Source: Actinomycetes bacterium (lineage in GTDB: Bacteria; Actinomycetota; Actinomycetes; Actinomycetales; Cellulomonadaceae). Taken from it: 33,705 nt of DNA. A program made the translations under genes and the position numbers. Numbering within the stretch: the first letter of the stretch is position 1; each line of letters opens with the position of its first letter. The notes below the pieces were generated by a model. It did no database searches. It was given only the letters and a program-made list of their open reading frames with translations, and had not been told where the DNA came from. This document shows, piece by piece, positions 1 through 6,238 of the stretch. The stretch is taken from the NCBI GenBank assembly GCA_023438885.1, contig JAEXPS010000016.1:1-33705 (forward strand). The letters run 5' to 3'.

Positions 1-50
1 GGGGTTTTCCCCGTGGGGGGGGGGGGGGGGCCCCGGCCCCCCCCACCGAC
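1..50. other. Low-complexity G/C-run at window edge
   Basis: The first 50 bases consist of homopolymer blocks: a GGGG-TTTT-CCCC palindrome at 1-12, a run of sixteen G at 15-30, then C-rich runs to about 45. Nothing else in the window looks like this. It is probably a sequencing or assembly artefact at a contig end rather than biology, so the true upstream neighbour of aroC cannot be read here. Confidence 0.6.
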
Positions 51-68
51 GCGTGCAAGGATGCGCAC

Positions 69-1259
69 ATGCTGCGTTGGATGACCGCGGGCGAGTCGCA
101 CGGCCCCGCTCTCGTCGGCGTCCTCGAGGGCGTCCCGGCCGGTGTGGCCGTCACCACGGCGGACATCGCCGCGGCACTGGCCCGGCGGCGGCTCGGCTAC
201 GGCCGGGGCGCGCGCCAGGCGTTCGAGCAGGACGAGCTGCGGATCCTCGCCGGCGTGCGGCACGGCCTGACGCAAGGCGGGCCGATCGCAATCGAGATCG
301 GCAACAGCGAGTGGCCCAAGTGGGTCGATGTGATGGCCGCCGACCCCGTCGACGACCCCGAGCTCCTCAACCGTGCGCGCAACGCACCCTTGACCCGGCC
401 GCGTCCCGGCCACGCGGATCTCGTCGGGATGCGCAAGTACGGCTTCGACGACGCGCGTGCCGTGCTGGAGCGCGCCTCCGCACGGGAGACCGCCACCCGA
501 GTGGCGCTCGGTACGGTGGCCGCGGCCTTGCTGGAGCAGGCGGCCGGCGTCCGGCTCGTCTCGCACGTGGTGCGCATCGGAGCGGTCGCGGCCCCCGACG
601 ACGCACCGGCACCCACGCCCGACGACGTCGCCGCCCTCGACGCGGACCCGGTCCGCTGCTTCGACGCCGCCTCGTCGGCCGCGATGGTGGCCGAGATCGA
701 CGGCGCCCACAAGGACGGCGACACGCTCGGCGGTGTCGTGGAGGTGCTCGCCTACGGCGTCCCCTCGGGTCTCGGCTCATACGTGAGCGGCGACGCGCGG
801 CTCGACGCGCGGCTCGCCGCCGCGCTGATGTCCATCCAGGCGATCAAGGGTGTCGAGGTCGGGGACGGGTTCCGCACCGCCGCGCGCCGTGGTTCCGTGG
901 CGCACGACGAGATCGAGCGCGCCACGGACGGGACGCTGCGCCGCCGCACCAACCGAGCGGGCGGCCTCGAGGGCGGCATGTCGAACGGCGAGGTGATCCG
1001 GGTCCGCGCCGCCATGAAGCCGATCTCCACGGTGCCCCGCGCGCTCGACACCGTCGACACGTCGACCGGCGAGGCCGCGAAGGCCCAGCACCAGCGTTCG
1101 GACGTCTGCGCGGTGCCGCCCGCCGCGGTGGTGGCGGAGGCGATGGTGGCCCTCGTGCTCGCGAACGCCCTCCTGGAGAAGACCGGCGGCGACTCGCTGA
1201 CCGAGGTGCGGCGCAACCTGTCCGCCTACCTGGCGGCGATCCCCGACCTGCTGCGGTGA
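69..1259 (+). CDS. aroC: Chorismate synthase
   Basis: Chorismate synthase converts 5-enolpyruvylshikimate-3-phosphate to chorismate using reduced FMN, the last step of the shikimate pathway. The 396-residue product has the usual family length and opens with MLRWMTAGESHG, the family's N-terminal signature. Further along are RPGHADL, RASARETA, GVEVGDGF, EGGMSNGE and MKPISTV, all characteristic FMN/EPSP-binding stretches. The ATG at 69 is chosen because AAGGA (57-61) lies 7 bases upstream and translation begins exactly at the conserved N-terminus; a longer reading starting at 53 is in another frame and unrelated. It is followed after 20 bases by aroK. In related genomes aroE usually precedes aroC, but here the sequence upstream is lost at the window edge. 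Confidence 0.97.
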   Translation: MLRWMTAGESHGPALVGVLEGVPAGVAVTTADIAAALARRRLGYGRGARQAFEQDELRILAGVRHGLTQGGPIAIEIGNSEWPKWVDVMAADPVDDPELLNRARNAPLTRPRPGHADLVGMRKYGFDDARAVLERASARETATRVALGTVAAALLEQAAGVRLVSHVVRIGAVAAPDDAPAPTPDDVAALDADPVRCFDAASSAAMVAEIDGAHKDGDTLGGVVEVLAYGVPSGLGSYVSGDARLDARLAAALMSIQAIKGVEVGDGFRTAARRGSVAHDEIERATDGTLRRRTNRAGGLEGGMSNGEVIRVRAAMKPISTVPRALDTVDTSTGEAAKAQHQRSDVCAVPPAAVVAEAMVALVLANALLEKTGGDSLTEVRRNLSAYLAAIPDLLR

Positions 1260-1267
1260 GCGCGAAC

Positions 1268-1273
1268 TACCCT
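1268..1273 (+). promoter_or_regulatory. Putative -10 box (TACCCT) for leaderless aroK
   Basis: TACCCT ends 6 bases before the aroK ATG at 1280, which would put the transcription start on or next to the start codon. There is no Shine-Dalgarno sequence before this ATG, which fits leaderless translation. No convincing -35 box is visible. Confidence 0.45.
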
Positions 1274-1279
1274 GGCGCC

Positions 1280-1870
1280 ATGCCCCCCGCCGCACTGCCG
1301 AAGGGCCCACGCGTCGTCCTCGTCGGCCCTCCCGGATCCGGCAAGTCGACCGTTGCCCACGCCCTCGCCGAGCGGTGGCACCTGGCGGTGCGGGACACCG
1401 ACACCGACATCGAGGTGCTCGCCGGCAAGCCGATCTCGGACATCTTCGTCGACGACGGCGAGCCTGCCTTCCGTGCCCTGGAGCGCGACGCCGTGGCCCG
1501 CGCCCTCGAGGAGCACGACGGCGTGTTGGCCCTGGGCGGGGGAGCGGTGCTCGACCCTTCGACCCAGGAGACGCTCGCGCGGTATCGGGCAACAGGAGGA
1601 GCCGTGGTGTTCCTCGACGTCACGCTGGCGCACGCAGCCCCGCGCGTCGGGTTCAACCAGTCGCGGCCGTTGCTGCTGGGCAACCCGCGCGCCCGGTGGC
1701 AGCAGCTGATGAACGAGCGGCGTGGCGTCTACGAGGCGGTGTCGACGCTGTCGGTGCTCACGGACGGGTTGCGGCCCGCGCAGGTGGCCCAGCGCATCGA
1801 GGACGAGCTGGCACGGCTGCGGGTCACCGCGACCGGAGGTGGCCCGACGGAGCCGGAGGGCGGGCAATGA
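1280..1870 (+). CDS. aroK: Shikimate kinase
   Basis: Shikimate kinase phosphorylates the 3-hydroxyl of shikimate with ATP, the fifth step of the pathway. The 196-residue protein is slightly longer than the typical 170-190. It has a Walker A loop GPPGSGKST near residues 13-21, an Asp-rich shikimate-binding segment DTDTDIE, the FRALE motif carrying the substrate-binding arginine, a GGGAV glycine loop and a lid segment SRPLLLGNP. The ATG at 1280 is chosen because the family homology begins just after it and a -10-like TACCCT lies 6 bases upstream; the frame stays open far upstream, overlapping aroC, but that part is only a shadow. It overlaps aroB by 4 bases (ATGA), implying coupled translation. 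Confidence 0.96.
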   Translation: MPPAALPKGPRVVLVGPPGSGKSTVAHALAERWHLAVRDTDTDIEVLAGKPISDIFVDDGEPAFRALERDAVARALEEHDGVLALGGGAVLDPSTQETLARYRATGGAVVFLDVTLAHAAPRVGFNQSRPLLLGNPRARWQQLMNERRGVYEAVSTLSVLTDGLRPAQVAQRIEDELARLRVTATGGGPTEPEGGQ

Positions 1871-2970
1871 GCGAGAGCCGGATCGTGCGGGTCGGCGGCG
1901 AGCCGGGCTACGACGTGGTCATCGGTCGCCAGCTGCTCGGCGAGATCCCCGCGCTGCTGGGCGAGGGTGCGCGACGTGTGCTCGTGGTGCATCCCGCAGC
2001 GTTGGCCGCCACCGCCGATGCGGTGCTCGCCGACCTGCGAGAGGCCGGGTACGAGGCCTTCGGCGCCGAGGTCCCCGATGCCGAGGAGGCCAAGACCGCG
2101 CAGGTTGCGGCGTTCTGCTGGCAGGTGCTCGGCCAGGCGGGTTTCACGCGGTCCGACGTCGTCGTCGGAGTCGGCGGCGGCGCGACGACCGACCTCGCCG
2201 GCTTCGTGGCGGCGACCTGGCTGCGGGGCATCCGCGTGGTCCAGGTGCCGACGACCCTGCTGGCGATGGTCGACGCGGCCGTCGGAGGCAAGACGGGCAT
2301 CAACACCGCCGAGGGGAAGAACCTCGTCGGCGCGTTCCACCCGCCCGTCGGCGTGGTCTGTGACCTGGCGGCGCTGGAGTCGATGCAGCGGTTCGACTTC
2401 GTCGCCGGCATGGCGGAGGTGGTCAAGGCAGGGTTCGTCGAGGACCCGGTGATCCTCGACCTCATCGAGGCCAACGTCGGTCTGCTGACCGACCCGATCG
2501 CGGCGTCGTCCTCGGCGGTGCTCGCCGAGCTGGTGACGCGCGCGATCTCCTGGAAGGCGCGTGTGGTGACCGAGGACCTGCGGGAGGCCGGCCCTCGGGA
2601 GTTCCTCAACTACGGGCACACGTTCGGTCACGCGATCGAGCAGGTGGAGCGCTACCGCTGGCGGCACGGAGCCGCCGTCTCCGTCGGCATGGTCTACGCC
2701 GCCGAGCTCGCCCGGCTCGCCGGCCGGCTCGCGGACGACATCGTCGACCGCCACCGGTCCGTGCTCGGCGCGCTCGGCCTGCCCCTGACGTACCGCGGCG
2801 ACCGCTGGGAGCAGCTCCTCGCGGCCATGCAGCGGGACAAGAAGACGCGCGGATCGCTGCTGCGGTTCGTCGTGCTCGAGGACCTCGCCAAGCCCGCGCG
2901 CCTGGAGGGCCCCGATCCCGCGTTGCTGACCGCCGCCTATGCCGAGGTGTCCTCTAGCCTGAGCGCGTGA
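1867..2970 (+). CDS. aroB: 3-dehydroquinate synthase
   Basis: This NAD- and metal-dependent enzyme cyclises DAHP to 3-dehydroquinate, the second step of the shikimate pathway. The protein has 367 residues, normal for the family. It shows the nucleotide-binding GVGGGATTDLAGF, the PTTLLAMVDAAVGGKTG segment, GMAEVVKAG with the metal-ligand glutamate, and LNYGHTFGHAIE with metal-ligand histidines. The ATG at 1867 lies in an ATGA overlap with the aroK stop and is preceded by GGAGGG (1855-1860) at a good distance. Its last codons contain a TAGCCT that looks like the -10 box of aroQ, so the C-terminal coding sequence probably doubles as promoter DNA. Confidence 0.97.
   Translation: MSESRIVRVGGEPGYDVVIGRQLLGEIPALLGEGARRVLVVHPAALAATADAVLADLREAGYEAFGAEVPDAEEAKTAQVAAFCWQVLGQAGFTRSDVVVGVGGGATTDLAGFVAATWLRGIRVVQVPTTLLAMVDAAVGGKTGINTAEGKNLVGAFHPPVGVVCDLAALESMQRFDFVAGMAEVVKAGFVEDPVILDLIEANVGLLTDPIAASSSAVLAELVTRAISWKARVVTEDLREAGPREFLNYGHTFGHAIEQVERYRWRHGAAVSVGMVYAAELARLAGRLADDIVDRHRSVLGALGLPLTYRGDRWEQLLAAMQRDKKTRGSLLRFVVLEDLAKPARLEGPDPALLTAAYAEVSSSLSA
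2955..2960 (+). promoter_or_regulatory. Putative -10 box (TAGCCT) inside aroB end, for leaderless aroQ
   Basis: TAGCCT lies within the last codons of aroB and ends 6 bases before the aroQ GTG at 2967. This is the same spacing as at several other genes in the window. No clear -35 hexamer is visible at 16-18 bases upstream. It could give aroQ a transcript of its own in addition to read-through from aroB. Confidence 0.35.
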
Positions 2971-3407
2971 CCCGCGTCCTGGTGCTCAACGGACCCAACC
3001 TCGGCCGACTCGGCTCCCGCGAGCCCGAGGTGTACGGCTCGGCGACGCTCGCCGATCTGACGCAGTCCGCCGGAGGCTGGGGCGCCGAGCTGGGCTTGGA
3101 GATCGAGGTGCGACAGACCGACGACGAGGCCGAGCTCGTCGGCTGGTTGCACGAGGCCGTCGACTCCCGCAGCCACGTGGTGCTGAACCCCGCTGCCTTC
3201 ACCCACTACTCGTACGCGCTGCGGGACGCGGCCGCCCAGGTGACCACGGCAGGACTCCTGCTCGTCGAGGTCCACCTGTCCAACCCGCTGGCGCGGGAGG
3301 CGTTCCGCCATGTCTCGGTGATCGGTCCGGTCGCCACGGGAACCATCGCCGGGTTCGGCTTCGGCTCGTATCGGTTGGCGCTGCAGGCGGTTGCCGCAGC
3401 CTTGTAG
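2967..3407 (+). CDS. aroQ: Type II 3-dehydroquinate dehydratase
   Basis: Type II dehydroquinase removes water from 3-dehydroquinate to give 3-dehydroshikimate through an enolate intermediate; the family forms dodecamers. The 146-residue length is typical. The N-terminus LNGPNLGRLGSREPEVYG carries the lid arginine and catalytic tyrosine. LNPAAFTHYSYALRDA holds the conserved Asn and His, EVHLSNPLAREAFRH the catalytic His region, and GFGFGSYRLAL the C-terminal signature. The GTG start overlaps the aroB stop (GTGA). Together with aroC, aroK and aroB it forms a shikimate cluster; aroE, aroA and DAHP synthase are not in the window. Its last bases already contain the first half-site of the repeat array that controls the next gene. 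Confidence 0.95.
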   Translation: MTRVLVLNGPNLGRLGSREPEVYGSATLADLTQSAGGWGAELGLEIEVRQTDDEAELVGWLHEAVDSRSHVVLNPAAFTHYSYALRDAAAQVTTAGLLLVEVHLSNPLAREAFRHVSVIGPVATGTIAGFGFGSYRLALQAVAAAL

Positions 3408-3461
3408 TGCCTGACACAAGGCTAGAACCTTGTTGAGTTGACCACAAGCCTGTAGCCTTGT
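3398..3461 (+). repeat. Array of inverted ACAAGGCT / AGCCTTGT half-sites (probable operators)
   Basis: Five copies of one 8-base half-site occur within 64 bases: AGCCTTGT at 3398, ACAAGGCT at 3416, AACCTTGT at 3426, ACAAGCCT at 3444 and AGCCTTGT at 3454. Two pairs form 18-bp inverted repeats, at 3416-3433 and 3444-3461. The three reverse-orientation copies are spaced exactly 28 bp apart, as are the two forward ones. The first inverted repeat overlaps the -35 box and the second overlaps the -10 box and reaches within 3 bases of the start of the downstream helix-turn-helix gene. This geometry suggests autorepression. The 3398/3416 pair could also form an RNA hairpin after aroQ. Confidence 0.7.
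3430..3458 (+). promoter_or_regulatory. Promoter of SatD-like gene, leaderless
   Basis: TTGTTG (3430-3435) and TAGCCT (3453-3458) are separated by 17 bases, an ideal sigma-70-type spacing. The -10 box ends 6 bases before the GTG at 3465, so the transcript should start at or very near the start codon. Both boxes are buried in the inverted repeats described at 3398-3461. Confidence 0.6.
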
Positions 3462-3464
3462 GCT

Positions 3465-4073
3465 GTGTTCGTCGTCACGATCGACCAGCGGGGCAGCCGC
3501 CGGGCGCCCGACCGGGTGCCGCACCTGCTCCAGACGGTCTCTGCTCTCCCCGGGCTCCTGCGTGCGGCCGAGCGGACCGTCGGGGACGAGGTCCAGCTGG
3601 TGCTCGAGGATGCCGCGTCAGTCGTCGAGCTGGCTCTTCACGTGCTGCGGCTGGGGGAGTGGTCAGTGGGCATCGGCGCCGGGCCGGTCGACGAGCCGCT
3701 GCCCGCGACCGTGCGCGAGGGACGCGGCGAGGCGTTCGTCCTCGCACGCGAAGCGGTCGAGGCGGCCAAGAGCAGGCTCCGCTCCGTCCCGCTCGCCGTC
3801 CGGGGGCACGACGAGCGCGCGGCGGCCGATGCCGAGGCGGTGCTCGCGCTCGTCGGCGCGGTGGCCGCACGGCGCAGCGCGGTGGGCTGGGAGGCGATCG
3901 ACGCGATGACGCACGCGTCGGGTCAGGACGACGTCGCTCGGCGACTCGGAGTCAGCCAGCAGGCCGTGAGCCAGCGGCTGCGTGCCGCGCTGTGGGGCGA
4001 GGAGCTCGCAGCTCGTCCGGTGGCAGCGCGCCTGTTGACCGCGGCCGCGGGTGAAGGCAGGGTCGCGACGTGA
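3465..4073 (+). CDS. SatD-like protein with C-terminal helix-turn-helix
   Basis: The 202-residue protein has two parts. Residues 1-105 resemble the SatD family as I remember it: an N-terminal beta-strand, a GDEVQ motif near residues 40-44 (family GDEFQ), a helix, a VGIGAGPVDE strand-turn near 68-77 and a following AREAVEAAKSRL helix. Residues about 154-176 form a clear helix-turn-helix, DDVARRLGVSQQAVSQRLRA, so it probably binds DNA. The GTG start is fixed by the -10 box 6 bases upstream. It overlaps the next gene by 4 bases (GTGA). The repeated inverted half-sites over its promoter make autoregulation likely. SatD proteins have no settled biochemical function. The helix-turn-helix call is firm; the SatD assignment is from memory of motifs and is less so. 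Confidence 0.65.
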   Translation: MFVVTIDQRGSRRAPDRVPHLLQTVSALPGLLRAAERTVGDEVQLVLEDAASVVELALHVLRLGEWSVGIGAGPVDEPLPATVREGRGEAFVLAREAVEAAKSRLRSVPLAVRGHDERAAADAEAVLALVGAVAARRSAVGWEAIDAMTHASGQDDVARRLGVSQQAVSQRLRAALWGEELAARPVAARLLTAAAGEGRVAT

Positions 4074-4495
4074 ACCCGTGGCTCGGTGCCGTCGTCGCGC
4101 TCCTCTCTCTCGCCCTGGCTGTGGCCGGCGGCTGGGTGGTTACCCGCCTCGTCCTGCGCCTGGCCTCGCGCTCCAAGGACGCCGGTGCACCGCGGGCCGA
4201 CGAGGACGGCGCCGTGCTCCTCGACTCCGCGGACGGTCCGGAGGGCGCCCGCGCCCGGGCCGCGCTGCGTGGCGGCACCTGGATCGGCCTCCTCGAGCGG
4301 ACCGCGACCGCCGGAGCTCTGCTGCTCGGACAACCCGGGGCGGTCGCGGTGATCGTGGCCGTCAAGGGCCTCGGCCGGTACCCCGAGCTACGGGAGAACC
4401 CCGGGGCGTCCGAGCGGTTCGTCATCGGCACCCTGGCCTCGCTGACGTGGGCCGCCGCCGTCGGCTTCCTGGGCCGCTGGCTGCTCACCCGCTGA
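4070..4495 (+). CDS. Small membrane protein, DUF3307/SatE-like
   Basis: This 141-residue protein has an N-terminal hydrophobic helix (about residues 4-28), a polar acidic stretch (36-65), and hydrophobic segments near 76-97 and 117-138. The segment WIGLLERTATAGALLLGQ, followed by VAVKGLGRY and SERFVIGTLASLTW, matches the pattern I recall for the C-terminal half of DUF3307 membrane proteins (IG-LER, K---R, E---IGT--S). In other phyla a DUF3307/SatE gene often sits beside satD. Here too it follows the SatD-like gene with a GTGA overlap, so the two products likely act together. The part between the first and second helices is shorter than in full-length DUF3307 proteins. Function unknown; family assignment is by motif memory only. 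Confidence 0.6.
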   Translation: MNPWLGAVVALLSLALAVAGGWVVTRLVLRLASRSKDAGAPRADEDGAVLLDSADGPEGARARAALRGGTWIGLLERTATAGALLLGQPGAVAVIVAVKGLGRYPELRENPGASERFVIGTLASLTWAAAVGFLGRWLLTR

Positions 4496-4512
4496 GCGCG
4501 AGAGCCGCGCGG

Positions 4513-4518
4513 TACGAT
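4513..4518 (+). promoter_or_regulatory. Possible -10 box (TACGAT) upstream of efp
   Basis: The 109 bases between the DUF3307-like gene and efp contain TACGAT, which fits the TANNNT pattern, about 86 bases before the efp start. No good -35 box is visible. The remaining intergenic bases show no other structure I can support. A separate efp transcript is plausible because the preceding unit is probably autorepressed. Confidence 0.3.
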
Positions 4519-4604
4519 GTCCGACGGCCTGCGGGCCGTGCGGCGCGCGGGGCGAGCTCACGGGATCCGCGGAATGCATCCCCCTCGACAGGAAGCGACC
4601 ACCA

Positions 4605-5168
4605 GTGGCGACCACGAACGACCTCAAGAACGGCCTCGTGCTGCGCATCGACGGCCAACTGTGGACCGTCGTGCAGTTCCAGCACGTCAAGCCCGGCAAG
4701 GGCCCCGCGTTCGTGCGGACCACGCTGAAGAGTGTCATGAGCGGCAAGACCGTCGACCGCACCTTCAACGCCGGCGTCAAGGTCGAGACCGCGAACATCG
4801 ACAAGCGCGAGATGCAGTACCTGTACAAGGACGGCACCGACTTCGTCTTCATGGACACGGCCACGTACGACCAGCTGCACGTCGCCGAGGAGACCGTCGG
4901 GGACGCCGCGCACTTCATGCTCGAGAACCAGAACGCGATCGTCGCCACCAACGAGGGCGTGCCGCTCTACGTCGAGCTTCCGCCGTCGGTGGTGCTCGAG
5001 GTGACGTACACCGAGCCCGGACTCCAGGGCGATCGCTCGTCGGCCGGGACCAAGCCCGCGACCCTGGAGACCGGCTACGAGATCCAGGTTCCGCTCTTCC
5101 TCGAGCAGGGCACCAAGGTGAAGGTCGACACCCGCGACGGCAGCTACCTGGGCCGCGTGAACGACTAG
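4605..5168 (+). CDS. efp: Translation elongation factor P
   Basis: EF-P binds stalled ribosomes between the P and E sites and stimulates peptide-bond formation at consecutive prolines. The 187-residue length is standard, with an N-terminal KOW-like domain and two OB-type domains. The tip loop reads KPGKGP with lysine exactly at residue 32. This PGKGP loop with an apparently unmodified lysine is the form described for Actinobacteria, and no EpmA/EpmB or rhamnosyltransferase gene is nearby. The C-terminus GTKVKVDTRDGSYLGRV matches the family signature. The GTG start is supported by AGGAAG (4590-4595) 9 bases upstream. nusB follows with no gap, a common pairing. Confidence 0.97.
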   Translation: MATTNDLKNGLVLRIDGQLWTVVQFQHVKPGKGPAFVRTTLKSVMSGKTVDRTFNAGVKVETANIDKREMQYLYKDGTDFVFMDTATYDQLHVAEETVGDAAHFMLENQNAIVATNEGVPLYVELPPSVVLEVTYTEPGLQGDRSSAGTKPATLETGYEIQVPLFLEQGTKVKVDTRDGSYLGRVND

Positions 5169-5585
5169 GTGGCTGCCCGGACCAAGGCCCGCAAGCGGGC
5201 CCTCGACGTGCTGTTCGAGGCCGAGCAGCGAGGCATCGACCCGTTGGTGGTGTTGCAACGCCGCATCGCCGAACCGGGCACGCAGGCGCCCATGCCGCAG
5301 TACGCCGTCGACGTCGTCGAGGGCGTCGTGGCGCACCTCGAGCGGATCGACGAGGTGCTGGCCTCCCACTCGCACGGCTGGACCGTTCCACGCATGCCCG
5401 CCGTCGACCGCAACCTGCTGCGGCTCGGCGCGTGGGAGATCCTCTACAACGACGACGTCCCGGACGGCGTCGCGGTGTCGGAAGCGGTCGAGCTCGCCTC
5501 CACCCTCTCGACCGACGAGTCGCCGGCCTTCGTCAACGGGCTCCTGGCGCGCATCGTGGAACTGAAGCCGACGCTCCTGGCGTGA
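5169..5585 (+). CDS. nusB: Transcription antitermination factor NusB
   Basis: NusB binds boxA RNA with NusE (ribosomal protein S10) and supports antitermination of rRNA transcription. The 138-residue all-helical protein begins ARTKARKRALDVLFEAEQRG, the RNA-binding N-terminal helix of the family. It contains VDRNLLRLGAWEILY and the C-terminal AVELASTLSTDESPAFVNG, both family signatures. Its GTG start directly abuts the efp TAG stop, so translation is probably coupled. The region after its stop begins the pyrimidine operon leader. Confidence 0.95.
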   Translation: MAARTKARKRALDVLFEAEQRGIDPLVVLQRRIAEPGTQAPMPQYAVDVVEGVVAHLERIDEVLASHSHGWTVPRMPAVDRNLLRLGAWEILYNDDVPDGVAVSEAVELASTLSTDESPAFVNGLLARIVELKPTLLA

Positions 5586-5590
5586 ACCGC

Positions 5591-5596
5591 TAGGCT
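5591..5596 (+). promoter_or_regulatory. Probable -10 box (TAGGCT) of the pyr operon
   Basis: TAGGCT starts 6 bases after the nusB stop codon. A start about 7 bases downstream would give a leader of roughly 50 nucleotides containing the whole PyrR-type hairpin before pyrR. A matching -35 box is not evident inside the end of nusB. Confidence 0.45.
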
Positions 5597-5610
5597 CCAC
5601 CCGACAGACA

Positions 5611-5645
5611 CCTTTAAGGCCCGTCCCGAGAGGCGGGGAAGGAGT
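5611..5645 (+). promoter_or_regulatory. PyrR-binding RNA hairpin in pyr leader, next to the SD
   Basis: CCCG (5620-5623) pairs with CGGG (5634-5637). Inside, U5624 is bulged, CC (5625-5626) pairs with GG (5632-5633), and the loop is CGAGA. This reproduces the PyrR-binding consensus, UCC-N-GNGAGG in a hairpin top. The sequence runs straight into GGGGAAGGAG, the Shine-Dalgarno region of pyrR, so PyrR bound with UMP/UTP would block ribosomes. PyrR-dependent translational repression is established for Mycobacterium smegmatis. No terminator hairpin with a T-run is present, which argues against the Bacillus-type attenuation mechanism. Confidence 0.8.
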
Positions 5646-5653
5646 CGCGGACG

Positions 5654-6238
5654 ATGAGTCCTGACATGCGTGCGCCCGGTACCAGCGAGGCCGAGGTGCT
5701 CGGCCCGGCGGAGATCACCCGGGCGCTGGTGCGCATCGCGCACGAGATCCTCGAACGCAACAAGGGTGCCGACGGCCTCCTCGTGCTCGGCATCCCCACC
5801 CGGGGTATGCCGCTGGCCCGGCGACTCGCGGCCAACCTCGCGGCGGTCGAGCCAGGCGTGGACGCCGACGCGATCACCGGTTCTCTCGACGTCACGATGT
5901 ATCGGGACGACCTGGCCCACCACCCCACGCGCGCCATCGGCGCCACCCACCTGCCCGCGGGCGGGCTGGACGGCAAGGTGGTGGTGCTCGTCGACGACGT
6001 CCTCTTCTCGGGACGCACCATCCGCGCCGCGCTGGACGCGATCTCCGATCTGGGCCGGCCGCGGGCGGTGCAGCTCGCCGTGCTCGTCGACCGCGGTCAC
6101 CGCGAGCTGCCGATCCGCGCGGACTACGTCGGCAAGAACCTGCCCACAGCGACCACGGAGCGTGTCCGGGTCCTCCTCGCCGAGATCGACGGCCGCGAGG
6201 GCGTGCTCATCGAGGGGCCGACGGGGGAGGGGCGATGA
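5654..6238 (+). CDS. pyrR: Bifunctional pyr operon regulator / uracil phosphoribosyltransferase PyrR
   Basis: PyrR binds pyr mRNA when UMP/UTP is high and also has weak uracil phosphoribosyltransferase activity. The 194-residue protein is of normal length. It shows LGIPTRG near residues 45-51, the SLDVTMYRDDL segment typical of PyrR, and the PRPP-binding loop VVLVDDVLFSGRTIRAALDA near 109-128. The ATG is preceded by GGAAGGAG (5638-5645), which lies at the foot of its own target hairpin. It is the first gene of the pyrimidine operon and overlaps pyrB by 4 bases (ATGA), so repression at its start should spread to the downstream genes by coupling. Confidence 0.97.
   Translation: MSPDMRAPGTSEAEVLGPAEITRALVRIAHEILERNKGADGLLVLGIPTRGMPLARRLAANLAAVEPGVDADAITGSLDVTMYRDDLAHHPTRAIGATHLPAGGLDGKVVVLVDDVLFSGRTIRAALDAISDLGRPRAVQLAVLVDRGHRELPIRADYVGKNLPTATTERVRVLLAEIDGREGVLIEGPTGEGR

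Noticed and set aside
53..1259. Long upstream extension of the aroK frame across all of aroC
   Set aside because: The translated extension is a low-complexity Arg/Gly/Ala sequence without homology; shikimate kinase homology starts after ATG 1280.
3398..3423. AGCCTTGT/ACAAGGCT considered only as an aroQ terminator hairpin
   Set aside because: There is no T-run after it and the same half-sites recur in 28-bp register over the next promoter, so an operator role explains more.
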